Below, piece after piece: positions 27,825-36,529 of a stretch of 64,000 bases of DNA. The position numbers and the translations under genes are program-made. How positions within the stretch are numbered: position 1 is the stretch's first letter; every line of letters begins with the position of its first letter. The notes beneath the pieces are model-generated. The model was not told the origin of the DNA, ran no database searches, and was given only the letters and a program-made list of their open reading frames with translations. Source of the DNA: Candidatus Fraserbacteria bacterium (GTDB lineage: Bacteria; Bipolaricaulota; Bipolaricaulia; RBG-16-55-9; JAJCYT01); NCBI GenBank assembly GCA_029262795.1, contig JAJCYT010000021.1, positions 115,763 through 179,762 on the forward strand, read 5' to 3'.

Positions 27825-28934
27825 ATCCGCGACAATTTCAAACCCTTCTGGAAAAATATCTGAACGATAAACTTTAAACATCCCTTCTTCATTACTGTTT
27901 GCAGAAACACCTAAAAGTCCAACCCAACGGCCATCCTGAACCAGCAATTGAAAATTACCACCTGAATCATCTGTTTCATCTTCTGGTTGATCCGCAGATT
28001 GGATGGCATAACGTTCGAATGTTTGTTCCGTATTGGAAACCAGAGCAATCATTGGATCAAGTTTTTCAATGTTCATTCGAAACGTTTGTAACTGTGCACC
28101 ACCTTGTCCCTGGCCTTGACCTTCCTGGGGCCGGCCGCCGCCCATAAATACGGTGTTGAGCGGAAATTCCAATCGGTCTTCAGTCAACAGTTGCACCAAA
28201 AACCCGTATGAGCTGAACATGCCTAAAACACTCAAGGGGCCATCAGGTAAGGTCACACTCGCATCTTCTTTACCATTGTTCACTGTGGCTGTGCCGCCAT
28301 TGATGGTCAGTGTGTTCTTCTGATTGCCGAAATCCAATGGCCCACGAAATTCTGCCGTGTAATACACGGGCTTAAGGTCCTCACCCCAAACCACTTGCTG
28401 ACGGTACTTAACACTCACTTCCACAAACGTGATTTTGAAAGTGAACTCACCTTGAGCAAACAGCTGAACGCGCCCATCAGGTAAACGCACATATTCATAC
28501 TCTGAAGTGCCTAAAGGATTGCCATTGGCTTCAAACGCCAATGTACCGGATTCAGGCAAGGTGAAAGGTTTTTCTACAACTTCTGAAACAACTTCGTCGA
28601 TCACATCTACATTAGAGATATCATCCGATGTTTCGATCGCCTGAGAGGAAGCATCGTTTGCAGATGGTGCTGTGATATCGCCACTGGTGTTATTATTGTC
28701 CGTTGTTTCAGCAACAATCTCTTGCAGTTCAGGTTTTTCTTCCTCAATCAATTCAGGTTGATTTCCAGGCAAAGCTGAGTCTGGAATGGACGGCAACTCG
28801 GAAATCGACCACTCGATATTTTCTTCATCAGGGGTCAAGCCACCATTTAAAACCACCCATAAGGTCGCGCCGCCACCAGCGATGAAAACAACAAAAATCC
28901 CCATTAAAAGCCAACGTTTGAAAGTCATATGCAT
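27801..28934 (-). CDS. Membrane-anchored periplasmic protein of unknown function
   Basis: A 377-residue protein with one N-terminal membrane anchor (WLLMGIFVVFIAGGGATLWV at residues 8-27), an acidic low-complexity linker (about 35-125), and a beta-rich C-terminal domain with a PQEGQGQGQGGAQ loop. I recognise no family; the beta-rich part resembles lipoprotein or envelope domains in style only. No Shine-Dalgarno is seen before either ATG (28934 or 28928), so the start is uncertain. It is divergent from the EF-G-like gene. Confidence 0.6.
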   Translation of the reverse strand: MHMTFKRWLLMGIFVVFIAGGGATLWVVLNGGLTPDEENIEWSISELPSIPDSALPGNQPELIEEEKPELQEIVAETTDNNNTSGDITAPSANDASSQAIETSDDISNVDVIDEVVSEVVEKPFTLPESGTLAFEANGNPLGTSEYEYVRLPDGRVQLFAQGEFTFKITFVEVSVKYRQQVVWGEDLKPVYYTAEFRGPLDFGNQKNTLTINGGTATVNNGKEDASVTLPDGPLSVLGMFSSYGFLVQLLTEDRLEFPLNTVFMGGGRPQEGQGQGQGGAQLQTFRMNIEKLDPMIALVSNTEQTFERYAIQSADQPEDETDDSGGNFQLLVQDGRWVGLLGVSANSNEEGMFKVYRSDIFPEGFEIVADLRPDPAE

Positions 28935-28973
28935 CTATTATGCCGCAAAAACAGCCTTTGGCAAACCCATTGC

Positions 28974-29003
28974 TTGCGAAATGAAAACCCGTCATGCTAT
29001 ACT
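28974..29003 (+). promoter_or_regulatory. Putative promoter upstream of the EF-G-like gene
   Basis: TTGCGA (28974-28979) and TATACT (28998-29003) with an 18-nt spacer. It would give a leader of about 145 nt before the gene at 29157. Moderate support only. Confidence 0.38.
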
Positions 29004-29156
29004 GCCTTTGACAAGTTTTTTAAAAATTTTTGTTTGCTTAACTGGATTTGTTTTTGAATTGCGATCTTAAAGAAGTACCTGACAAAATCAGATTCCGTTT
29101 GGGCGAATATAACCACAAAACTTTATAAAGAAAAACATCTCGAGGTGATGAAGCTC

Positions 29157-31139
29157 ATGGGCAATATACGTACAGTTTGTGTGGCAGGTCATTCAGGCAG
29201 CGGCAAGACAACGTTGATCGGTGCATTGATGAAATTGTTAGGCACATCCGTGGCTTTAGGCACTTCCGATGAAGAAAAAGAAAAGGGCAGGACCATCGAA
29301 ATGGCCGTGGCCGCTCACAAAAAGGGTGATGAGATTTTCACCCTCATCGACACCCCTGGTTTTGCCGAATTTATTGAAGAAATTTATAAAGGGCTACGCG
29401 TTTCTGAAACTGGCCTGATGGTCGTCAACGGCGAAAAAGGCGTGGAAGTGCAAACTGAAATCGCCTGGAATGTTTTTAAGGAAATGGAAAAACCAGCCAT
29501 TGCATTTGTTAACCGCATGGAACTGGAAAACGCCTCTTTCAAACGCACCATGGACAGCCTGCGCGAACTCGATAACTTTGTACCTGTAGAACTTCCCATC
29601 CGCGATGGTGGCGGTGCATTTATTGGTTATTTTAATTTGATCAGCATGCAGCCCAAATTTTTCGAGGGCAAATCGGGCGACCTTTCTCCAGAACTTCAAG
29701 CCGAAGCACAAAGCCTACGCGAGCAACTGCTCGAAGGGCTTTCTATGGTCGATGATTCTTTGATGGAAAAATTCCTGGCTGAAGAAGAAATCGACACCGC
29801 AGTTGTGGAACACGCCTTACACACGGGTTTGCTGGAACGTGTGCTTTATCCCGTCTTGTGCGGTTCAGCCACCGAAGCTTATGGCCTGCGCTCTTTGCTG
29901 CATATGCTTCAGGACAACACCCCATCGTTTGGCGAAGAAGGCGAACCTGTTTCCAACAGCCTGTCCGGTTTGGTGTTTAATGTGGCCGAAGACCCATACT
30001 TGGGCACACTGGCCTACACCAAACTTTACGGCCCTGCCAAAGAAGGCGACAGCCTGGTGGTGCTCAACAGCCATCACAAAGATACTTTAAAAGAATTATC
30101 AACCCCATTGGGCGACAAACCGAATAAAATTTCTGCAGCTTTGGCTGGAGAAGTGATCGTCATCGGTAAGCTCGGACAGGTTGCTTTGGGCGATACCCTC
30201 AGTGCCAGCGAAGATGCTGAACCAATGGTATTGGCCGATTTCCCCAAACCTGTGTTCAGCCGTGCTTTGGAACCTGCCACGCAAGCCGATGAAGAAAAAA
30301 TGAGTATTGCCTTCCGCGATATTTGTCAGCACAAAGCCACCTTGGGATTCCGTGTAGACGATGTGACGCATGAATTTATTCTTTCCGGCATGGGTGAAGC
30401 ACACTTAAGCGCCGCTTCGGATCGGGCGAAAAGTCGTTATAAGGTAAACGTTTCTATGAACCGCCCTCACGTGCCGTATATGGAAACCATTCAGAAAAAC
30501 AGCGAAGCCATGTACCGTCACAAGAAACAATCTGGCGGTCGCGGCCAGTTTGGTGAAGTTCATTTGCGATTGGTTCCGATGCCCTCTGGCTATGAATTCT
30601 CTGATGAAGTCAAAGGCGGCGTCATCCCTAGCTCGTTCATGCCTGCGGTCGAAAAAGGCATCAACGAAGCCTTGGTTGAAGGCGTGTTGGGCGGTTATCC
30701 CATTGATGGCGTAAAAGTGTCTATCTTCTTTGGCAAACACCACCCCGTCGATTCTTCTGAAATTGCGTTCAAAATTGCTGCCTCACAAGCCTTTAAAGCA
30801 GCTATGAGAGAAGCCACCCCTTCGCTGATGGAACCCATCATGAAGGTGACGGTTTTAACCCCTCGTGAATACACCGGCGATATTATGAGTAGTATCTCTG
30901 GTAAACGCGGCAAAGTATTGGGCATGGGCGCTGCTGCCGATGGCGAACAAGGTTTGGAAAAAATTGAAGCCGAAGTGCCGATGGCCGAAGCGATGGAATA
31001 CGCCATCGAACTCAAATCGCTAACCCAAGGCCGCGCGACCTTCCAGCAGGAATTTTTACATTACAGTGTGGTGAGTTCTTCCAAGATGGCTGAAGAGCTG
31101 CTTAAACGTGAAGGGAAAGAGGTGGCGGCAGCCGTTTGA
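29157..31139 (+). CDS. EF-G-like translation GTPase with altered GTP motifs
   Basis: Start at ATG 29157, 9 nt after GAGGTG (660 aa). It has all EF-G domains (GGRGQFGEVHLR in domain IV; SLTQGRATFQQEF near the end) but differs from fusA in the G domain. G1 is GHSGSGKTTL. Switch I is short (EKEKGRTIEMA). G3 is DTPGF with Phe for the catalytic His. G4 is NRME instead of NKxD. This is the EF-G-like (often called EF-G2) family of uncertain role; the Phe or Tyr after DTPG is known in it, whereas NRME looks unusual. It overlaps yjbQ by 4 nt. Confidence 0.85.
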   Translation: MGNIRTVCVAGHSGSGKTTLIGALMKLLGTSVALGTSDEEKEKGRTIEMAVAAHKKGDEIFTLIDTPGFAEFIEEIYKGLRVSETGLMVVNGEKGVEVQTEIAWNVFKEMEKPAIAFVNRMELENASFKRTMDSLRELDNFVPVELPIRDGGGAFIGYFNLISMQPKFFEGKSGDLSPELQAEAQSLREQLLEGLSMVDDSLMEKFLAEEEIDTAVVEHALHTGLLERVLYPVLCGSATEAYGLRSLLHMLQDNTPSFGEEGEPVSNSLSGLVFNVAEDPYLGTLAYTKLYGPAKEGDSLVVLNSHHKDTLKELSTPLGDKPNKISAALAGEVIVIGKLGQVALGDTLSASEDAEPMVLADFPKPVFSRALEPATQADEEKMSIAFRDICQHKATLGFRVDDVTHEFILSGMGEAHLSAASDRAKSRYKVNVSMNRPHVPYMETIQKNSEAMYRHKKQSGGRGQFGEVHLRLVPMPSGYEFSDEVKGGVIPSSFMPAVEKGINEALVEGVLGGYPIDGVKVSIFFGKHHPVDSSEIAFKIAASQAFKAAMREATPSLMEPIMKVTVLTPREYTGDIMSSISGKRGKVLGMGAAADGEQGLEKIEAEVPMAEAMEYAIELKSLTQGRATFQQEFLHYSVVSSSKMAEELLKREGKEVAAAV

Positions 31140-31531
31140 TCACCCTTCAGGTTAAGACCAGCGTCAAGCAAGGTCTGGTGAACATCACCACCCAAGTTCA
31201 GCGAGTGATTCGTGAATCCGGTGTGGCACAGGGCGTGTGTACGCTTTATGTGCCACACACCACGGCAGCCATTACGATTAACGAATCCGCCGACCCATCC
31301 GTAAAAGAAGATGTCATCACAGGGTTAAAGAAACTCGTCCCCGAAGACCCAAGCTATCGCCACCTGGAAGGCAACTCTCATGCCCATATCCAATCAATCC
31401 TGGTCGGCAATAGCGTCCAAGTCTTCGTCGAAGACGGTCAGTTAAAATTGGGAACCTGGCAAGGCATTTTCTTCTGCGAGTTTGATGGACCAAGAACGCG
31501 CGATCTGTGGGTCAAGGTTTTATCGGCATAG
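31136..31531 (+). CDS. yjbQ: YjbQ / UPF0047 family protein
   Basis: A 131-residue protein with the family signature VPHTTAAITINESADP and the C-terminal GTWQGIFFCEFDGPRTR. Proposed roles include thiamine-phosphate-synthase-like activity or a DNA-linked function; none is firmly assigned. TTG start overlaps the EF-G-like stop (TTGA), indicating translational coupling between the two. Confidence 0.88.
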   Translation: MITLQVKTSVKQGLVNITTQVQRVIRESGVAQGVCTLYVPHTTAAITINESADPSVKEDVITGLKKLVPEDPSYRHLEGNSHAHIQSILVGNSVQVFVEDGQLKLGTWQGIFFCEFDGPRTRDLWVKVLSA

Positions 31532-31578
31532 AGCCAATGACTTAAACCAAAACATTCACTTTTGCCGTTACTTTCAAT

Positions 31579-32016
31579 TTATATCTGTTTTTTCAAAGCG
31601 TCTTCCTGGGTGCGGAAGTAGTCACAGACGGCGACGAGCATTTTCTTGGCCAGGCCGTTGACGTTGTCCAGGAGGTAGTTGAATGAGCTGGTGCTGAGGA
31701 CCAGCAAATCGACGTCGGTTTCGGCTTCGACGGTGGCTGTGCGCTCACCTGGGCTGATGAGAGAGATTTCACCAAAGTAGCTGCCTTTGCTCATTTTGCG
31801 GATGGTGCGGCCCTTGCGCTTCACTTTGACCGTGCCTTTGAGCAGAATCAAAAATTCGCGACCCATATCGCCTTCCTGCATTAACACTTTGCCCGCTTTA
31901 AACTGAACCTGATCCATGTGTTTGGAAATGAGGCTCAAATGTCTCTTACTGAGGCCAGTGAACATAGGCACTTTTTTCAATGTATCAACCTGATCCGAAC
32001 GGCGTAGCAGCTTAAT
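31579..32016 (-). CDS. Cyclic-nucleotide-binding-domain protein, probable ATT start
   Basis: A single cNMP-binding domain: FKAGKVLMQEGDMGREFLIL, then KGSYFGEISLISPGERTATV, followed by a helix and no HTH. The usual family lead-in (SDQVDTLKKVPMFTGLSKRHL) extends upstream of the first ATG or TTG. Walking back, the frame reaches ATT at 32014-32016 with AGGAGG exactly 5 nt upstream and an in-frame TAG just before. I therefore propose ATT (145 aa), with CTG 32008-32010 or TTG 31978-31980 as alternatives. It probably works as a regulatory cNMP-sensing module. Confidence 0.72.
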   Translation of the reverse strand: MKLLRRSDQVDTLKKVPMFTGLSKRHLSLISKHMDQVQFKAGKVLMQEGDMGREFLILLKGTVKVKRKGRTIRKMSKGSYFGEISLISPGERTATVEAETDVDLLVLSTSSFNYLLDNVNGLAKKMLVAVCDYFRTQEDALKKQI

Positions 32017-32143
32017 GGCGTCCTCCTAAAGACAAGAGATTTCGAGCATTATAACATCTATCGAGCCGTGGGGAAAAGCGGATTTTATCCATCTTTTACA
32101 ACAACGTTTGTATTGCTCTCTGAATGAGATTAGAGTAGGGGCC

Positions 32144-33004
32144 ATGTATAAACCAGATGAACTTCAATCTCTGCTTGAGCAGCAACAGTACATCATTGAC
32201 GAAACCCAGGCGTTCACGGTTTCGATCTCACTCCAACTCGAAAAGCCATTGTTGGTTGAGGGACCGGCGGGGGTGGGGAAGACGGAATTGGCCAAGGGGT
32301 TGGCGGCGGTGTTGGATGCGCCGTTGATTCGGCTTCAATGTTATGAAGGGCTTGGCGAGGAAAAAGCACTGTATGAGTGGAATTATTCCAAGCAGCTTCT
32401 TCATATTCAGGCAGAGAAAAATCAGTCCTGGCAGGAATTATCGACGGATATTTTTTCAGAAGATTATTTATTGGAACGACCATTGCTTCAGTCCATCCGC
32501 AGTGGCAATCAAAGCGTGTTGCTGATTGACGAGCTGGATCGTGTGGATGAAGAATTTGAAGCTTTTTTATTGGAACTGTTGAGCGATTTTCAGATCACAA
32601 TTCCCGAAATGGGTGCGGTGCAGGCCATCAAAAAACCAGTTGTGGTCCTGACCAGCAACGCCACGCGAGAGTTGAGCGAAGCGCTGCGCCGTCGTTGTAT
32701 TTATCTTTACATGGATTTCCCAACGCCTGAACGAGAACGCGACATTATTCTGAAAAAAATCCCAGGTATTGAATCCAGCCTAGCCGATCAGTTGGTGCGA
32801 ACGGTACAAAGACTGAGAGAAAGTGAACTCAAAAAACCACCGAGCATCAGCGAAACACTCGATTGGGCGCAGGCACTTCAATCTCTGGGCATCACCGAAC
32901 TCAATCAGCAAACGCTGACGCAGACCTCAAATGTGCTGCTCAAACACAGATCCGATCTGCAACAGATCAACCAAATTGAAAATCTTTTGAGTGATGACCA
33001 CTAA
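32144..33004 (+). CDS. MoxR-family AAA+ ATPase
   Basis: Start at ATG 32144 (286 aa). Walker A GPAGVGKTELAKGLA near residue 40, Walker B SVLLIDELDR, sensor 1 VLTSNATRELSEALRRR with the arginine finger region. MoxR ATPases act with VWA-domain proteins as chaperones that insert metals or activate enzymes (CoxD/CoxE, NirQ/NorD, CbbQ/CbbO). The partner follows immediately with overlapping ends. Confidence 0.88.
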   Translation: MYKPDELQSLLEQQQYIIDETQAFTVSISLQLEKPLLVEGPAGVGKTELAKGLAAVLDAPLIRLQCYEGLGEEKALYEWNYSKQLLHIQAEKNQSWQELSTDIFSEDYLLERPLLQSIRSGNQSVLLIDELDRVDEEFEAFLLELLSDFQITIPEMGAVQAIKKPVVVLTSNATRELSEALRRRCIYLYMDFPTPERERDIILKKIPGIESSLADQLVRTVQRLRESELKKPPSISETLDWAQALQSLGITELNQQTLTQTSNVLLKHRSDLQQINQIENLLSDDH

Positions 33005-34343
33005 CGTCGCGCCACTGGATTCGCTGCTCGAATTTTTCAGATTACTCCGCGTGGCTGGCCTGCGTGTGGGCCTCACCGAAACGCAAGATGCACTTCAAGC
33101 TGTCGAAACACTGGATGATTGGGCATGGCTGCATCCCGCACTCAAAGCCACGCTCATCAAACGACACGCCGATGAAGCGGTGTTTGATCGATTGTTTCAA
33201 CTTTATTTTCAGCCTGGACTCGTTAAAAAACCTCAATCTAGCCAACAGCAACCAGACAGTCCATCAACGCAAATGAGTGGACTTGGCCAAGGTGGCCAGA
33301 ACGGCGGTGGCTTCGCACAACCGTCTTCAGGCAATGCATATCAACAAACGTTGCAAAAGGCCATCCAGTTCATGCTACGCCATGTGTACAATCCATCCAT
33401 GCCGCCAACCGCCAGACGTGTTCAGGAAGCACTTTTACTGTTGAGCGAAATGGTGCAGCGCCAATCTGAAACCGACAAACCTCTGGATGAAATCCAGGCG
33501 GACCTGGAAACCGCCTTCATGCAGCAACTCGAATCCGATCAAAAAACGCCTGCACTGGAATCATTGTTTGGTGAGCCAGACGTAGACCACATCAACTTTC
33601 ACCAGATGGATCAAAGCGAATTTAAGCTGATTCAATCCCAAGTGGAACGTTTAATCAAACAGTTATTGAGTAAACCAAAGCGACGTTATCAACCCGATCA
33701 GGCAGGCCAACTCCATTTGAGAAAAACCGTGAGAAAATCGCTTCAGTACGGGGGCGTCCCCATTCAATTGGCGCGGCGTAAGCGCCGAATCGAGCGTCCA
33801 AAGTTGTTTGTAATCACCGACATCAGCAGCAGTGTGGAGGTGTTTTCCAGGTTCTTTTTGATGCTCACCCATGCCTTTCAGCACACGTCCCACACCTGCC
33901 GCAGTTTCGTGTTTTCGGATCAACTTCATGAGGTGACGGACGCGCTGCAAACTTCGATCAATCGAACGCCAAACGTCGCTACGGCGGTGGATCAACTGCT
34001 CAAAACCCTTCGGGCGGGTGGGTGGACCACTCGTCGAACGGACTACGGCACCACCTTCAAACAATTCCACCAACACGTGTCTCGACACCTGGATCGACGC
34101 AGCACCATCGTCATCCTCGGCGATGCCAGAAACAACCAGGCACCAGACCAATTACAGCGCTTTAAAGACATTTCCCAGGCTTCAAAACGAATTTTATGGC
34201 TCAACCCCGAACGCCAACCGCTCTGGAATACAGGCGACTCCATCATCAATACATATAGCCCTTGGTGTGAATCAGTAGAGGAATGTCGAAATTTGAAACA
34301 GCTTCGACAGATGGTACACTGCTTATCTGATACAATCCGATAG
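32994..34343 (+). CDS. VWA-domain (CoxE-like) protein
   Basis: About 450 residues. The N-terminal helical half is CoxE-like (LLEFFRLLRVAGLRVGLTET). The C-terminal half is a von Willebrand A domain with the MIDAS motif FVITDISSSVEVFSRFFL, then VFSDQLHEVTDAL, and ends STIVILGDARNN. Forms a MoxR/VWA pair with the ATPase upstream, which it overlaps by about 11 nt. No CO dehydrogenase, denitrification or Rubisco gene is nearby, so the client enzyme is unknown. Confidence 0.85.
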   Translation: MTTNVAPLDSLLEFFRLLRVAGLRVGLTETQDALQAVETLDDWAWLHPALKATLIKRHADEAVFDRLFQLYFQPGLVKKPQSSQQQPDSPSTQMSGLGQGGQNGGGFAQPSSGNAYQQTLQKAIQFMLRHVYNPSMPPTARRVQEALLLLSEMVQRQSETDKPLDEIQADLETAFMQQLESDQKTPALESLFGEPDVDHINFHQMDQSEFKLIQSQVERLIKQLLSKPKRRYQPDQAGQLHLRKTVRKSLQYGGVPIQLARRKRRIERPKLFVITDISSSVEVFSRFFLMLTHAFQHTSHTCRSFVFSDQLHEVTDALQTSINRTPNVATAVDQLLKTLRAGGWTTRRTDYGTTFKQFHQHVSRHLDRRSTIVILGDARNNQAPDQLQRFKDISQASKRILWLNPERQPLWNTGDSIINTYSPWCESVEECRNLKQLRQMVHCLSDTIR

Positions 34344-34416
34344 TGTTCGCTGTCCATAGATGTGACAAATATCACCCGAAACAAATGTCCAATTTACCTG
34401 AGAGAGTTCAAAATTC

Positions 34417-34425
34417 TGGTATAAT
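34417..34425 (+). promoter_or_regulatory. Extended -10 promoter
   Basis: TGGTATAAT matches the extended -10 consensus (TGnTATAAT) exactly; no good -35 is present, as is common for this class. It lies 58 nt before the ATG of the small secreted protein at 34483. Confidence 0.6.
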
Positions 34426-34482
34426 ATCGATCCATTTGGTTAAGATAAAATACAGAGAGAGACAACCCTGAAAGGGGGGATC

Positions 34483-34884
34483 ATGCGAAAATACATTCTC
34501 ATTACAGGCTCGTTGGCGGCAGTGTTACTGATCGCTTTTTTGGGCGGAATGCAACTGGGCCAGGCTCAAATGTACGAAAACCTGACTTTTGGCAATCAAC
34601 AGAACGAAGTCTACATTAAATTTTCAAATAACGATGATTTCCTCATCAAGCGCTATCGTGACAATGTCAATCGTGTGGGCATTGTGGGGGTCACCGGCCT
34701 AGAGCTGGACACAGAAAACCCCGATATGTTTGCACAATTGCAGCTTCAATTAGAGGCTATCTGGTCCACTATCCCTGGTTTGGACGTCTACGAAGTCGGC
34801 GACGACGAGTTGATGCTGTTCAAACTCGAAAGCTTCGAGTGGGCCGATATCCTGCGAAAAGTGTTTGGTGTCATTACCAACTAA
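34483..34884 (+). CDS. Small exported protein of unknown function
   Basis: A 133-residue protein with an N-terminal signal or anchor (LITGSLAAVLLIAFLGGMQL) and a mature domain of about 100 residues (FSNNDDFLIKRYRDNVNRVG). It has its own extended -10 promoter, a GGGGG ribosome-binding stretch and a strong terminator, so it is a monocistronic, well-defined gene. No family recognised. Confidence 0.65.
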   Translation: MRKYILITGSLAAVLLIAFLGGMQLGQAQMYENLTFGNQQNEVYIKFSNNDDFLIKRYRDNVNRVGIVGVTGLELDTENPDMFAQLQLQLEAIWSTIPGLDVYEVGDDELMLFKLESFEWADILRKVFGVITN

Positions 34885-34906
34885 CAACAACAAAATTTTG
34901 AGCACC

Positions 34907-34940
34907 AAAAAAGAGGCAACAGTTTTGTTGCCTCTTTTTC
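34907..34940 (+). terminator. Strong intrinsic terminator
   Basis: A perfect 9-bp GC-containing stem GAGGCAACA/TGTTGCCTC with a 4-nt loop, flanked by A6 on the left and T5 on the right, 23 nt after the stop at 34884. The A/T flanks make it potentially bidirectional. Confidence 0.88.
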
Positions 34941-34949
34941 ATTTTTCTT

Positions 34950-35333
34950 ATGGATCTTCAAACGTCAATCATTCACCAATACTTTGACTGTCTCACTCAA
35001 AGCAACCTGCCAGGCATGGTAAATTTGTTCAGCAGTTATGCAAAAATCACCTCACCATTTCTACAAGACCAAACCGCAGAAGCATTTTTCTCCAAAGTGT
35101 TTGGAGCCTCAGCACAATCAACCATCCACCTCTACGACATTTTTCAAAGTGTAGAAAACAAAGATTCGGTCAATGCCTATTTTCGCTACGACTGGACTTT
35201 GAAGGACGGCACTCAAGTTCATTTTGATTGCATCGACTTGTTTGAGTTCGATGCCAATGGCCTTATCAGCAAACTCACCATCATCTACGACACAGCCCCA
35301 ATCCGTAATCAGGTCGGCGATAAATACGCTTGA
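34950..35333 (+). CDS. SnoaL-like / NTF2-fold protein
   Basis: A 127-residue alpha+beta-barrel protein: IIHQYFDCLTQSNLPGMVNL and later YDWTLKDGTQVHFDCIDLFEF are typical of SnoaL-like nuclear-transport-factor-2-fold proteins, which bind small hydrophobic ligands. Oddly, the ATG is 10 nt after the terminator and no Shine-Dalgarno is visible, so its transcription and translation start are unclear. Confidence 0.7.
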   Translation: MDLQTSIIHQYFDCLTQSNLPGMVNLFSSYAKITSPFLQDQTAEAFFSKVFGASAQSTIHLYDIFQSVENKDSVNAYFRYDWTLKDGTQVHFDCIDLFEFDANGLISKLTIIYDTAPIRNQVGDKYA

Positions 35334-35409
35334 CTGAGTGACTCCGTCAGAAACACACCTCGATAAACTTAAAATCAGCTGGATACAAAACACTGAGGAG
35401 GCGGTTGGA

Positions 35410-36378
35410 TTGTTGAAATACGGGTTGTCTTTTTTACTGTTGATTGGGCTTTGGGTGATGACAAGCGCAGGGGTACAGAATGATTTGGGATCATGGTCCA
35501 GTGCCGCCAACATGCCCACTGCTCGAAAACAGATCACCAATTCCGTCGTCAGTTTAAATGGCGAAATCTACGTGCTCGGTGGCGTTAACAGCGATGGAAA
35601 CATCACCGATGCCGTGGAAGTTTACAACCCTCAAACCAACACCTGGCGTAGTGCAGCATCCATGCCTCTCCCATTATGGCGTACCATGGTGGCGGCCGTC
35701 GATGGTAAAATTTTCATGATGGGTGGATACCGCTCAACCGCCAGTTTCCCCTTCAGCCCCACAAGAGATGTGTATGAATATGATCCATCCAATAACGAAT
35801 GGACACAAAAAGCTTCGATGCCCAGTCCGCGTGGCATGGGAGCCGCCGTGGTGTTGGATGGCAATATCCATGTTCTTGCAGGCGCTTTGAACAACGCGCT
35901 AAGAGATCACACAATCTACGACCCTCAGATTGATGAATGGACTTCCGGCCCTTCTCTCATTGGCGTACGCTCAGGTTTGGCCGCTGGTGTGATTGATAGT
36001 CGCATCTACGCTGTGGGCGGCTATCGCCTTCAAGGCCGTGTGGTCAGCCAAAAGACCGTTGAAATGTTCGATCCCACCAGTAATGAATGGACTCAAGTGG
36101 CTGATCTGCCCGACACCCGCCACGGCATCAGCGCCGCAGTCATAGATGAAAAACTCTACGTGTTTGGTGGCCTTCCCGTGGCTGTTGAAACCCATAGTTT
36201 CGTTTACGATCCCAACACCGACACCTGGACCGAACTCGCCGACATGCCCAATGGCCTCACGATGGCGGGTGCTGCCGCAGTGGATGGAACGATCTATGTC
36301 ATCGGCGGTGGAGTGAGTGGATTGGGTCGCACAGATGGCGTGAATTTAAATCAGGCATTTGTACCACCAGTGAAATAA
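35410..36378 (+). CDS. Secreted Kelch-repeat protein
   Basis: Start at TTG 35410 is favoured: GAGGAG is 9 nt upstream and a signal peptide follows (LLKYGLSFLLLIGLWVMTSA). The remaining ~300 residues are five to six Kelch repeats (for example IYVLGGVNSDGNITDAVEVY, then NPQTNTW; IYAVGGYRLQG), forming a beta-propeller. Probably a periplasmic or surface binding protein; Kelch propellers also occur in sialic-acid mutarotases (NanM), but I see no sialic-acid genes. Confidence 0.78.
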   Translation: MLKYGLSFLLLIGLWVMTSAGVQNDLGSWSSAANMPTARKQITNSVVSLNGEIYVLGGVNSDGNITDAVEVYNPQTNTWRSAASMPLPLWRTMVAAVDGKIFMMGGYRSTASFPFSPTRDVYEYDPSNNEWTQKASMPSPRGMGAAVVLDGNIHVLAGALNNALRDHTIYDPQIDEWTSGPSLIGVRSGLAAGVIDSRIYAVGGYRLQGRVVSQKTVEMFDPTSNEWTQVADLPDTRHGISAAVIDEKLYVFGGLPVAVETHSFVYDPNTDTWTELADMPNGLTMAGAAAVDGTIYVIGGGVSGLGRTDGVNLNQAFVPPVK

Positions 36379-36430
36379 TATTAAAGGCATAAAATAATTA
36401 TTTAGATGAATAAAGGCTCTAATCCCCCAA

Positions 36431-36450
36431 CCCCCTTTACATAAAGGGGG
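36431..36450. repeat. Palindromic CCCCC...GGGGG element between convergent genes
   Basis: CCCCCTTTACATAAAGGGGG forms a 9-bp perfect hairpin preceded by CAA and another C5 run. It lies between the Kelch gene and the convergent FG-GAP gene. It may act as a bidirectional terminator or be a dispersed palindromic repeat; only one copy is in this window. Confidence 0.5.
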
Positions 36451-36529
36451 CTACGATGGGTAGACTTACCGTTGGTTCAGATATCCGATGTTTTTTTCTT
36501 TATGGTGGGTTATTGGGATTGGGAAGAAT

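Noticed and set aside
36431..36450. Member of a dispersed repeat family (MITE/REP)
   Set aside because: Only one copy occurs in this window, so a repeat family cannot be claimed; recorded only as a palindrome.
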